From contig NC_083388.1 in assembly GCF_031755915.1 (NCBI RefSeq), positions 9,423,001 to 9,487,000 of the forward strand: a DNA stretch of 64,000 nt, read 5' to 3'. Position numbers and translations under genes: made by a program. The notes under the pieces were generated by a model. It saw only the letters and a list, made by a program, of their open reading frames with translations, searched no databases and was not told the DNA's origin. Position 1 is the first letter of the stretch. Every line of letters begins with the position of its first letter. Origin of the DNA: Ziziphus jujuba (taxonomy: Eukaryota; Streptophyta; Magnoliopsida; Rosales; Rhamnaceae). Below, one piece after another: positions 38,549-50,899 of this stretch.

Positions 38549-41500
38549 ATAGCCACAACTCTTTCCTCAAAATCGTCAGCAGTTGTTGATTCTCTCAAAA
38601 TTACCATTGAACCAATCTTTACAAATAGAACATTGGTAGTTATCAATGTTACAGCCTAGACACTTTTAAAACTAACAGAGACAACTTATTTTCTCTGGCG
38701 AAAACAATTTGATGGTTTGTGATGGAGTATGATCTTTATGGATTTATTGATGGTTCGCTTCCCTGTCCTATTCTAATGTTGCCTGATAATTCAATCAATC
38801 CAGATTATCTCTTCTGGATTTGTCAACATTCCCTGTTGCTTGGTGCATTACTTGCCTCTCTCTCAACCAATGTTCATCGCTTGGTTTCCACTGCAGACAC
38901 ATTAAAAGAGGTTGGGACAAACTTTCTCTTGCATTCGCCAAGCGCTCATATTCGAGATTGATCCATTTGCATGAGAAATTCATTTGATCTTAAGGAAACA
39001 GATCCATCTTAGATTACTTGCATGATGTTAAATCTGTAGTTAATGAGTTAGCCTTACTTGATGCTCCTATGAGTGATAATGATTTCACTATCTATATCAT
39101 TAATGTGTTGTCTCTTGAGTTTGAAACCATATCTACTACCTTCCTCTCTAGAGATATACCCATTCGTTTTGAGGAGCTTTATGATAAATTAATTGAACAT
39201 GCAAATTATAGAAAAATAACCGAAAACAAGAATGATGGCATTCCTATTACTATTCACGCTGCCAGCAAAACTTCTTCCTCCTTGTCCAAGGCTAACTTTA
39301 CTCTGTTTTACCAGTCAAAACACAGTGCACCTTCTTCTACTTTTAAGGGATGTAATCAACAGTTTAGCACCATAAGGTATAAAAGGCATTATCAGCTTTG
39401 CTCTCAACTAGGTCATTACGCTAGATATTGTCCTCTTCTTAAGCATCAATGGACCTATACTCCTACACTGCAACCAAATAGTTTTCCTCGGGTTCCTTCT
39501 CCCCAGGCTTTTCATTTTGGTTCTGTTCTTGGCCCACCACCATCGGCTCCATCACATTTCTTTCCCTAGCTAATTGATTCTGGAGCATCTCATCACATTA
39601 CTAATGATCTTCAAAGTCTCTCTTTGCACTCTGAATATGATAGCCCAGATGAAATTGCAGTCGGGACTGATAACAAATTCAAAATATCACACATAAGTTC
39701 TACTCATTTTTACTCTTCCTCTAAATATTTTACCTTATCTAATATTTTGTGTGTTCCTACTGTGACTAGAAATTTATTTTTTGTCCTAAAATTTTGTTAA
39801 ACCAATAATGCTTCCTTGAATTCTTACCAACATGCTTTCTTATAATGGATCTTCAAACGGGCACAGTACTTCTCAATGGACCACTTGATGGAAGGACCAC
39901 TTGATGGAAGGACCTTTGAACGGCCAACCATTGTTGATCAATCTTCTTCTCCTTATGCTTTTGTCAATATTTGTACAAGTCTAGAAGATTGGCATCATAG
40001 ATTAGGTCATCCATCTAATAAAATCCTTCATCAAATGATATCAACTTATTCTCTTGCTGTGGCTTCCTTTACTAAATTTAATTGTAATTCTTGTCAATAG
40101 AATAAATCCCATAAGCTTCCATTTGAGAAATCATCAATGTCTAGTTCTAAACCTTTGCAATTAATTTATTCAAATGTTTGGGGACCTGCCCTTGTATGGA
40201 TTTAACTTTTATGTTATTTTTGTTGACAATTACACTAAATACGTATGGTTATTTCCTATTAAACATGAATTTGATGTCTCATTTATTTTCATAAAATTTA
40301 AAACTCTGGTTGAAAAGTTCTTCCAACTTCCTATAATCTCTTTATACTCTGATAATGGAGGCTAATTCTTAAAAATATAAACATTATCTGAACTAATGGA
40401 ACTAGTCATTTTCTTACCACTCCACACACTCTATAGCAAAATGGATATGCTAAGCGTCATCTTCGGTATATATGTGAAACTAAACTTTCACTTTTATCTC
40501 AAGCCCATTTACCACAAAAATTTTGGTCTTCTGCTTTTACTACTGCTATCTATTTAATCAATAGATTAGTTACTCCCAACTTGAACTCAACTATTTTTTT
40601 TCAAGAACTTTTTTAAAAAAATCCTAACTATGATTTTTTAAGAATTTTTGGTTGCTTATGTTACCTGTGGTCAAAACCCCATATACTGTAACAAACTAGA
40701 CTTCCAATCTATTCCTTGTGTTTATTGGGGCCCTTAGAGTCCCAAAGTGGTTTAAAATGCTATGATTCACTAACAGATAAAGTCTATCAATCTAGACATC
40801 TTGTTTTTGTGGAGTCCATCTTTCCTTTCTGTACTTTGTCTTCTCAATGTAATTTCTCTTACTGTCCTTCAAATACACACATCTTCTCTCCACCATCTGA
40901 CACTCCACATAGTTTTCTTTAGTTCTCACACTCTCATCTCATGCCCTTTACTTCTTCATCTTTGTTGTCTCCATCATCTCTCTCTCATTCACATTCATGT
41001 TCCCATTAGAGTACATCAGTCCATGCAACACCTCTACCTCCTCTTCCTCCTTTCGATCGCAGTTCCAATACTCGTTCCCCTTCTCATGTGACTCTGTCAG
41101 ATGCTAATGTGCCCACTCATCATGATTCCTCCCTTGTTCCAATATGTCTTCCGAAGTCTCCACCTGCTTGCACCCATGCCATGCACACCCGAGCTCTTAA
41201 CTATATTTTTAGGCCTAAACTTCTTCTTGACTTCTTTCTTGCCACCAAGCTTCCCTCTCCATTAGTTTCTGAACTCAAGAATGTTGCCTAAGCTTTAAAA
41301 ATTCCAAAGTGGAAAGCTACCATGCAATCTGAGTATCATGCTCTTCAAACCAATCACACATGGGATCTAGTTTCTCCTCACTCGACTCATAATGTTATTG
41401 GCTATTGTTGGATTTTTTGGGTCAAATATAATTTGGATGGTTCTGTTAATAAAGCTCATCTCATTGCAAAAAGATTTAATCAATGCCCAGGACTTGGCTA

Positions 41501-42405
41501 CTTTGATACCTTTAGTTCCATCATCAAACCGTCCACTATTCACGTCGTTCTATGCGTTGCTTTGTCTAACAATTGGCCCATATGCCAATTGGATGTTAAC
41601 AATTCCTTTTTAAATGTTTTTTTTTTTACAAGAATGGGTTTACATTACATAACCATTTGGTTTCATTGACTCCTTACCCGACCATATCTGTAACCTTCGA
41701 AAAGCTCTTTTTGGCTTGAAATAGGCTCCATTGGCATAGCATCAAGCTTTGAAATAGTTTCTTCTTTCCTATGCGTTCAAAAATGCTTACTTTACACTCT
41801 CTTTTTTATTTATACGAAGAATGACATCTCTCTCTATCTTTTTGTCTATGTAGATGATACTGTTCTTGCATGAAGCTCCTTTATTTTTATGGATTTGTTT
41901 GTCACATCTCTTGCTCATCGTCTTTCTTTAAAGGAAGTTGGCCCTTTGCACTATTTTCTTGGTGTTAAAGTATTGCTTACAGCAGCTAGTCTTCATCTTT
42001 TACAATAGAAGTATGTGCTTGATCTCTTAGATCGTGCTTGAATGATGGATTCTAATATAGTCTCCACACCAATGTCTCCTACTATGTCACCCTCTTTGTC
42101 TAATGGCTCTCCTTTACCCTCTCCCACTCAGTATTGACAAATTATGGGCATGTTTCAATATCTGACAATAACGTAGCCAAACATTGCCTTCAGTGTTAAT
42201 CGGTTGTTCTAATTTATGCATCAACCCATAAACTCTAATTGGACAGCAGTAAAGCACCTCCTTCGATATCTCAAAGGTATTCATTCTCTTAGTCTTTCCT
42301 TGCGAAGCAATTCACATCTTGCTCTACATGCTTTCTCTGACACTGATTGGGTAGGGAATAGTGATGATTGTACGTCCACTACAACATATGTTATTTTTCT
42401 TGGTC
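38549..42405 (+). pseudogene. Ty1-copia gag-pol (decayed)
   Basis: One polyprotein in family order, broken by many stops and shifts. Gag: from an ATA at the expected start (38549), then EYDLYGFIDGS, LLLGALLASLS, HDVKSVVNELALLDAPMSD (to about 39250). Zinc knuckle: YQLCSQLGHYARYC near 39390, where the first Cys of C-x2-C is Tyr. Protease: LIDSGASHHITND near 39571. Integrase: WHHRLGHPSNKILH near 39990, NFYVIFVDNYTKYVWLFP near 40210, SDNGG near 40350. Reverse transcriptase: YHALQTNHTWDLVS near 41335, CQLDVNNSFLN near 41585, FVYVDD near 41850. RNase H start: HAFSDTDWVG near 42330, stopping at LGHN where LTR sequence begins. Not functional. Confidence 0.88.
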
Positions 42406-42408
42406 ACA

Positions 42409-42482
42409 ACCTAAATTGTATCAATATCTTTCTTCCATTCAATGGGTATGCACTCTCTTTTACGTTCACTCTGTTTCTCTCA
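42409..42482 (+). mobile_element. Truncated 3' LTR of the Ty1-copia element
   Basis: ACCTAAATTGTATCAATATC through CTCTGTTTCTCTCA repeats 38404-38474 with a few changes and 3 extra bases. It follows RNase H codons directly, so the rest of RNase H, the polypurine tract and the 5' part of this LTR have been deleted. Confidence 0.8.
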
Positions 42483-45410
42483 TAAAGAGAACTATTTAGC
42501 AAATGAACACCATGCAACCATTATACTCTCCATTTTATGTGCAACGACATAAGTGCTCTATTACTTGCCTCCAAAACTGCCAAAATGCAAGATATCGATA
42601 CTTTGAGCTATGGTAGCAATAATCTATTGCATTGATGTTGAGAGGTTGTTTCTTTTATTACTTAAACATGCTAGAATGTAAGACTACGTTCTCAATGTTA
42701 AGTCTAAGGTTGTTTAATTTCCTAAAAGAGTTTGATATTGGAAGAAGTAATAATAGAAGCATATTTGCCTTTTATGTATCTCAATCCCCCATCTTTATAA
42801 CAAATTAGGATTCTCTACCATTTGTATTTTATATATACATATGTATATCTTTTTGACATTGATTGATGTAGGGATTTTAAACTCGGGCAAAAAGCAATAG
42901 TTTTATCATTCCTTTACAACAAGTCAGGTTTCTCTACAATTTGTTTTATTATTTATTTTTTGATATTAGGGTAGAAAATTTAAACTTAGACTATTATATG
43001 AAAAAATAAATAAATAAATAAATAATTTTCCCATTTGATTATCCTCACAGGGACAGAATTTTTGTGACTGGGTACGTGATATGAGGTGGTGGTTGTTTGA
43101 AAAATAAATATATATATATATATATATTTATTTATTTATTTACTTATTATTATTTATTTATTATTATTATTATTTTTTTCATATAACGTGGGGATTAATC
43201 GAGTTAGATATGGTTTTGGGGCCACCATTGCAACTTGCCAAAGGTTGTGGTTGGTGTTCAAGTCGGACTGACTAGAGTAACCCTAAACTAGAGAGGCCCA
43301 AGCCCAAGCTAAGTACTGCTGAGTGACATTTGCTGAGTATAAGCCCCCGGCCCAAGAACAAGTCAATTTTTATAATATAAAATTAGGCTCCTCATACAGA
43401 GCCAAAGTAAACCAGCCGAATTTGTTGGTTTTTCATTGTTATTATTATTATTATTTTTGAGTGAGACATTGACCATAAATATTTGATGGTTTTAAGCTGA
43501 TTTCTATGTATTAATCAAAAAGAAACCAACTAGATCTTTGCTTTTGGCATTTCCTTCTCTCCCATACCTTTTTTCTTCTTTGAATGTGGACTTATATCAC
43601 AAATTTCATATTTAATATAAACATGGGTTAGTGCACTTGTTGTAGTATATGAATGTGGTTTATTGGAGTACCATAGGATAGAACAATTATTTATTTTTGA
43701 CATAGTAAATAAGCAGGTCAATGCTATTTTGACTGTATTGGCTTATTGTAATTGTCTTGTATTTTTATTGCCTATAGATAAGAGAGTAGTTTTCCCTCTT
43801 CAATCTTCATAATCTTTTTCAAGATTATAAATAAATAAATAAATAAAAATCAATCATAATCTATTTGTCATTTCTGTTATTTTAATTTTTTATATAGGTT
43901 TCTTCAAAAATTTCTCATTAAGCAACGGAGGTAATTACCACTTGGATTTTTTGAATTTCCTGTTAATTGAAATATATACATATCTAAATATATTGATTTA
44001 TACCCAAGCATTATTTGATATAGGTATTTTTATTGAGTAATATAATCCAAATCTTGCCTATGCAATATGGAGAATATGTGCACAGGTTATACTGAAAGAA
44101 ATATGTTTATTTATTTATTTTGTTATAATCTCTTGTAATATTGTTGGTATTATTGTTGTTGTTGATGCTGTTGTTGTCGTTGTAACAACATGTATTTGAT
44201 CTTTTTAATATAACTTTTGTTTTTCAAAAACAAGACACTGTCGCATGGCCATGTGGACGATATTAACAAAGATTTGTGATTTACTACTATTATTATTATT
44301 ATTATTATTTGAGTGAATTATTAACATAGATTTAAAATAATGAGTTAAGGATATCGCTTATTATTAAAAAAGAAAGATTGATAATAATTACAATTACAGT
44401 TATTGGTATTAGCCATTAATGATAGTAACAATAATAATAATAATAATAATAAGAAGAAGAAGAAGAAGTAGAAGAAGGATAAATTCTTATTGAAAAATGG
44501 AGCAAAAGATCTCCATCCTATATTTTGTATTTAGCTATTTGAATAACAATAGAGATATCAAGAAGTAAAGCAAAAGTCAATGTATTATTAATTTATTGGT
44601 TTAATATAAAATATTTTAACCAATAAAATAATAATTAAAAATAAAGAAACAATTATAGTTATCTATAATCATGTTTAGGATTTTTATCTTTTTTTTTCAC
44701 GTTTCCATCTTGTTCACCAAGGATATGGATACCACCTTATTAAAAAAATATTAATTAAAAAAAAAACTAAATGGTTTATTACTAATGGGATACAAATGGG
44801 AAATAGTAAAGATGGGATTAAAAAAATGGAGATAGAAAAAGGAACAATAAAAATGGGGATAGTAAAAATGGAGACAAGGAAAAGGGAATAGAAGATTTCA
44901 ATTAGTTATTTGATATACTTCATGCGTCATTACCTGATTTACTTATATTAATATTACAATGAATAAAATATTGACACATTGAAACCATGTCGTTACTTTC
45001 GTGATTGCTCTAGCATTTGTCCATTCTATTTATCTATAATTTGAGTAATTTTCCCCCTTTTTTTTTTTTTTTAAATTATAAATTTGGGTAGAATATTTTG
45101 ATTGGTAAGAAAGTATTGCTGAATAGAAAAATGACACTTTTACTCGTGCTGGGACTCTTCGTCTCTTAGGCTCTCCTTGATTCGCTGGGTTTTAGATTTT
45201 GGTGATTTTTTCCGACCGCTTGAGCCACTTGACAATAGATAATAATGATAATAATGGGTTTTTTTTCTTACTGTTCTGCAATTTTTTATATTTTTTTTTG
45301 ACAATTTTCTACACATTAAAAGATGGAGGGGGTATAGAAAATTTTTAGAAGCTGCTCAATCCGTTGAGGAAAACAAATTTGTGACATTTGCTTTGTTAAC
45401 GTTGACTGTG
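42483..45410. other. Repeat-rich intergenic DNA
   Basis: No gene supported. Contains (TA)n/(TTA)n tracts near 43107-43172, (TAA)n and (AAG)n near 44430-44475, the left copy of a local duplication (43652-44145), and a short AATAAAAT-TTGACACATTGAAACCATGTC-like phrase near 44955 that recurs in altered form near 45970. Confidence 0.45.
43652..44145 (+). repeat. Local duplication, left copy
   Basis: Blocks 43652-43971 and about 44020-44145 match 49063-49400 and about 50283-50456 in the same order and orientation (for example GATAGAACAATTATTTATTT, AATAAGCAGGTC, GAGAGTAGTTTTCCCTC and GAAATATGTTTA). Similarity is about 80-85% by eye. Confidence 0.75.
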
Positions 45411-45417
45411 CTCGCCA

Positions 45418-45543
45418 TGAAAGACGTCTCTATTCGAGAGTATCGTTTTGGACCAAGAAAGAGACGATTCCGATTCTCTGCTGCACGAGGCGTCTGCCAG
45501 GCATTAGGCGAATCAAAAGAAATGGTGAGCCGTTGTTATGTGT
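45418..45543 (+). other. Short unexplained ORF in a GC-richer island
   Basis: ATG 45418 to TAA 45543, 41 aa, basic in the middle (RFGPRKRRFRFS). The stretch 45400-45720 is less AT-rich than its surroundings and continues with a second ORF at 45533-45730. A GTGAGC donor follows an in-frame ATG at about 45526, so it could be an exon of a lost or spliced gene. No family recognised. Confidence 0.2.
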
Positions 45544-46189
45544 AATGCGGCAAAGTGAGAGAGATGGGAGGAAAACTTTAATTACAAGGAGATCAAGTCT
45601 TTTAGAGAGATGTCTGGAGCTTGAGGAGATGAAAGAAAAAGGTTGTGGTGGTTGGGAGAGTCACCTTTTTGGGATTCTGAGAGCTGGAGAGATTAGAATG
45701 TTTTTTCTTTTATTTATTTTTATTTTCTAATGCCAATTGTTTCTTCTTCTTTTTTGTTTTTTTGTTTTTAAAGGAAATGTGCTATCAGTTCTTCTCACTG
45801 AATATGTACTTAACAGTTCATATATTAATGAAAATTCAAAGTTCAACATAATAATAATAATAATAATAATAATAATATTTTTACTAATAATTTGAATAAT
45901 GCTAAAGGTATGGTGATGTATAGCAAATGTTCATGTGTATTATTTTATTGCCTTTATATTATTATTACAACCAATAAAATTTTGACATATGAAAACATGT
46001 CATAAGCTTTAATGGTTCTTCTAGTATTACTCTCTGTAATAAGAGGAAGTTTTTCCTTACGAGGCATTTTTGGGTCCATTTCATATCTCTCTTTTTTTTT
46101 TTTGGGGTGAAATTATGAAGGTTTGAACTAAAAACTTCAAGAATATTTGGGTTTGAAACCACATTAAATTACTATATTACTTTTAACAT

Positions 46190-46800
46190 AATATGCATGA
46201 GAATGGTAGTTTTACAGTAAAATCCTGTTACCATGATCTATATGATCAAAAGTTTGGTGTGGACCCGTTTTCGGCTTCCTTTAAATCCACTGTTACTACT
46301 AGCTCTTGGAAGATTGCATGTTCAACTGAAGACAAGGAACTTCATGTGGAAAGTTTTACAAAACATCTTGTCAACACGGGAAAATTTACGTAGATGACAT
46401 ATTATCAATGATAATTTTTGTCCCATTTAAAAAATCCATGCGGAAACTCTTGAGCATTTGTATTTACGAGTGTGACTGAGATAAAATGGGCTGGTTAACT
46501 TGGCTCCATTTTTAATTTTAGATTGCATGATCTTACGTGTTCCAAGTTTTCCTAGTTGTTTCCTGCAAGAGAAAATTACAAATTCCTAAACCTTGAAGAT
46601 TGATAGTTAGCGTCTTAGTCCGCTATTGACTATGCTTTGCTGGGAAATTTGGAAAGCTCGTAATCGTGGGTTTTTGATATGGCAAAATAATGAAGTGCGC
46701 GCATGTGGATTTATGTACATAACCAGCCACAGGTTTGATTAAATTATTAAGTTGTGATGGCTATTTTAAAAACGGTGGTTGGGAGTGTTGAATTGGCATT
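46190..46800 (+). pseudogene. Reverse-transcriptase zinc-binding (zf-RVT) fragment of a LINE-like element
   Basis: ENGSFTVKSCYHDLYDQ, then after a frameshift RNFMWKVLQNILSTRENL, HAETLEHLYL and LCWEIWKARNR follow the order of the zf-RVT region at the end of plant non-LTR pol genes and their host relatives. Several stops and at least one shift break it; no reverse transcriptase domain remains. Confidence 0.65.
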
Positions 46801-47541
46801 ATAGCTCCTGACTCCTCTAGAGCTATTCTTCATTTTCATCATCTTGTATTAAGGCAAATAAATCAGGTGATTGGTTAGCCAAAAAAGTTAATGTATACGT
46901 CTTTTTCTTTTTCATGAGGGAACTGTTCAAAAGTTATGTATACATCTATTTCATTTTCATGAGGGAACTGTTATCCTCCAGCACTTTTACAGTTTATTAT
47001 TGCTGATGTTGTTCTTTCTTCTTAATGAAAATTCATGTGGACCAAAAAAACAAAATTGATAAAAAAAAAAAAGAAAAAAAAGAAATAATTGTTCATATAA
47101 TGAATGTCGTTCATTTTTTAACTAGTTAAGTTTCCCATCATTTGAACTAGTTATAATAAAGAATAAGTGATCCTTCAAAAAAAAAAAATAAATAAATAAA
47201 AGATAAGTGAATTACTCGTTATCAATTTCAAAACTTTTAAAGGTCAATTATACCTCTGAGTTTCTTGGTGATGAAATTTCCGCTTCTAGATTTATTTAAA
47301 AAAAAGAAAAAGAAAAAAAGAAAGAGATCAATTATGAAATCGTCCAAAATGGAATGGCATTATTTTTAATCTCTAAGTAGCATCTCCAACAAAAATTTAC
47401 AATTATCCCAAAACTTAGGATACGAATTTTCAATTGATAGGTGGGTGCACCACAAAATCCAAAGCGGCCCTTCCATAACCAACTTTCAACTTCCATGGCC
47501 ACGATCCGAAATGACAAGGCCCATGCTCGTTTTTAACCCGA

Positions 47542-47976
47542 GGGATGTATTCAATTTAGAATTTGATGGATTTAAAATTAATTATAAACTTTAAAGGATT
47601 TGATGGATTGTTATGTAATTCTACAGATTCCATAAAGATTTTGTAAGAATCCAATGAAATCTTTGGATTTAAAGGTGGATTTCATATTGACAATTTTCTT
47701 CACAATTTCCCTGTTAAAATCCTTTTAAATCCATTAAAATCCATCATTTTTTAAAGTTTTTTAAAATCAATGACTTTTTGAATACCACCAGATTTTAAAA
47801 GAATTCTATAAAGTCCTAATTGAATACATCTAGATTTTAATGGACTTTTATAAAATATATCAAAATCTGAATTGAATATCATTAGACTTGTATGGACTCC
47901 TTTAAAATCTAAATCGAATACCTCAAAACTTTAGAAGACTTTTAAAATCCTTCAAATTCTAAATTGAATACATCCC
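47542..47976. mobile_element. MITE-like element (435 bp) with ~25-bp inverted repeats
   Basis: The left end GGGATGTATTCAATTTAGAA and the following TTTGA are the exact reverse complement of the right end TCAAATTC...GAATACATCCC. The interior has repeated TTTAAAATC and GAATAC phrases. No coding capacity. A target duplication could not be fixed. Confidence 0.7.
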
Positions 47977-48045
47977 CTACATTTCAAAGTTTTCAAACCC
48001 AAACCGTGTGATATATTAAAAAATTAAAAAAAAATTAGAAAAAAA

Positions 48046-48386
48046 AAAACCTATAAATTGCTCTCTGTTTTTGGTTAAAAATTCATTCATCTCGGCTTTT
48101 TGGAAGGAACGAAAAGAAGAAAAGGGAGGATCAAAGCCGTAGTATTTATTTCACTCAAGATTAGATCTCTCTAGTCTCTACCATGTGTTCATATAAGCCC
48201 CAAAAACACAAATACAGAAAAAAAAAAAATTCTAAAAGTAAGAGAAGAGGTCAACCTAAATTGGGGTTATATGCTAGGAATTATAGAGCAGTTTATGAAT
48301 GTCGTCGTGGTGGACTTGATTTAATAAAAAATGATGAGAATGGTTATGAGCTTTGTGAGCTACCAAGCTCCTCTACCCTAACATGA
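48046..48386 (+). other. Candidate small gene: TATA box, leader and 67-aa ORF
   Basis: CTATAAAT near 48051 is followed by a 130-base CT-containing leader and an ATG at 48183 opening a 67-codon frame to TGA at 48386. The product is very basic at the start ([20 protein letters not shown]), then mixed ([21 protein letters not shown]). No family recognised; it could be a first exon or a chance frame. Confidence 0.25.
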
Positions 48387-48869
48387 AAGTATTAAGTGGA
48401 AAACTAATGGGCAAACAAGGTTCAAAATTATCTTGATTCAAACTCCTTAAGGAATTGCCAAGATATTTAACGCTATACCAAAAATTTCCTCTACCCCTAT
48501 CCTACTCCAATTTGGTAGTTTCCACCTCTTATTCAGGATTGAGCTTTGAGATTTGATGGCAAGCTTAAAAATTCCATCAAATTATGTATGATTATATATG
48601 TCATAGCTTTTATTATACTAGAAATATCAATGAATCTGATTATTGAAATCCTTCAAAATACTTTTTTTAGCTTTTATAATCTACTTCTTAGTTCACTTCG
48701 AAGATGAATCTCTTCTCATTTAATACTCAAGACTTCTTGATAGTATTGATTGAACCAGAATAATCTGTTTTTTTTTTTAATATCTCGATTCAGTGCCAAA
48801 AAATTCCCTACCGCAATAGTATTCATTTCTACTTCTTGATAATTAAAGCATTTGCACTTCCCCACCCCG

Positions 48870-48905
<36 letters not shown>
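48870..48905. repeat. Homopolymer of 36 C
   Basis: Uninterrupted C36, preceded by CCCCACCCCG. The single most GC-rich spot in a very AT-rich region. It may be real or an assembly or sequencing artefact. Confidence 0.8.
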
Positions 48906-49062
48906 TTCTTTTATCTCTCAAAGATTTCACAAAATGGACTTCTGAAGATCTGTAATTTGTTAAATTCTATCCCATTATATCACAAGTTCATGTTAACTAT
49001 AAGATGGGTAAGGGCACTTTTTGTTTTTTTTTTCTTTCTTTTTATAGTCTGAAAGATGGTTT

Positions 49063-50456
49063 AATGTGGTTTATTGGACTATAACAAGATAGAACAATTA
49101 TTTATTTTTGATATGGTAAATAAGCAGGTCCATAATAGTTTGATTGTACTGGCTCACTGTGTAATTGTCTTGACATCTCGTATTCTTAATTGCTTAAAGA
49201 TAGGAGAGTAGTTTTCCCTCCTCAATCTTCATTATCCATTTCAAGATAAATATAAAAATAAAAAGAAGGAAAAAAAAATGTATTGGTATCTATTTGTCAT
49301 TTCCGTTATTGTAATTTTTTAGAAAGGTTTCTTCATAAATTTCTTCGTTAAGCAACAGAGGTGATTACCACTTAAACTTGTTGAATGTGCTATTGATTGC
49401 AAATTATATATGTTTAAGAGCATTTTTAATGATTTTATGAATTGCTATCTATATAGCTAGAAGTTAAAAGAATTTTTAATCTATGTGATATGAATGTCTA
49501 CTTGATATACATTCAATTCTAAATTGATCTTCAATGATTTTGATTAAATCCGAATTAATTAATGATGTGCATATCTAATTTTTTTTAAATGAAATAATAA
49601 TAATTGATAATATCTATCTATTTTTTTCCTTTAAAAAAATGTTACTGATAAATGTTATTTTGCTGAATTACAACATTTTCAATAGTAAATATGTATTGCT
49701 GTTTATGTAATATGGAAATTGACATCATATAAATTTAGAAAGTATAAATGAACAGTTAATTTTAAAATTATTGTCTAATAATAATGTATATAATTCTATT
49801 TATAATTGTCAATTAATTACATATATTTTATTAAGATTTTTTTTAATAAAGTTTAATTTTTTAAAAAATTAATTTGCTTCTGAGTAAACTTAAAAATGTC
49901 TAATAGACTCTGCAAAAATAAAGAGTCATCTTAATAATGTCTATCTTTTTTTCTTTCCATATCACCTTGACATATTGTATAATAGATCCCTAGAAGTTTT
50001 GTTTTGGAATAGCTATATATTTTTCTGATGTGACCAAAAAAACAAAAAATAACAATAGAAAAATAATAGATAGTCTAAAACAGATAATTTCTTTAACATT
50101 GTTTATTTATATTTTTTGTCATATTAGATTGATAAAGTATTTAGATAAAATCATTGAAACATTTTTCTTTTTTAATAAATATTTAAAATTTTGATGTAGA
50201 CAAACAAGATTTAGCAATCTATAGAGCCATAATTGAAGATACTCTAAATATATAAATGTATAGTCAAAGTTTTTGGCTATGGGTATTTTTTATTAAGTAA
50301 TCAGAAGAAGTAACAAAAACCTACAAATTCCTAGTCAATTTCCATCAGATATTATAGAATGGGATCCAGATCTTATCTATGAAATATGGAGAGATGTGGA
50401 CAGATGATATTGAAAGAAAATATGTTTAATTGTTTATAATTTTTTGTAATGTTGTT
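49063..50456 (+). repeat. Local duplication, right copy (interrupted)
   Basis: Matches 43652-44145 as two blocks (49063-49400 and about 50283-50456) separated by roughly 880 bases of AT-rich DNA absent from the left copy. Offset between copies is about 5.4 kb. Confidence 0.7.
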
Positions 50457-50739
50457 CTAAAACTAAAAGAGCAAATAAACAATAATAATTACACGCATAT
50501 ATATATATATATATATCTTACCACATTGAGGTATTCAATTAAGTTGGAAATTTTAAATGGCTAATATTATACTAACCAAGAAAATTAAAAAAAAAATAAA
50601 AAGAGAGAGAAGAGAATTTCGAAGATGTTTTGCTTATTTTCTACTCAAATCATATTGAACCGAGTACTTCTGCAATGAACAGCCGGATCATGAAAATATG
50701 ATACTTGTAGATGGGAAACATTTCATAAAACAGTAACAA

Positions 50740-50769
50740 AAGAAGAAGAAGAAGAAGAAGAAGAAGAAG
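50740..50769. repeat. (AAG)n microsatellite
   Basis: About ten AAG units. Confidence 0.85.
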
Positions 50770-50899
50770 GCTTTGTTTACGATAACTTTTCATTATATTT
50801 CTTTACACTTTTTGTTTTTTGAAAGAATTTTTTAAAAGCTACTGGCTTTAGTTTTAAACTTGTTCAAAGGTCTAAATTTTTTTTTTTTTTTTTGGGAAA

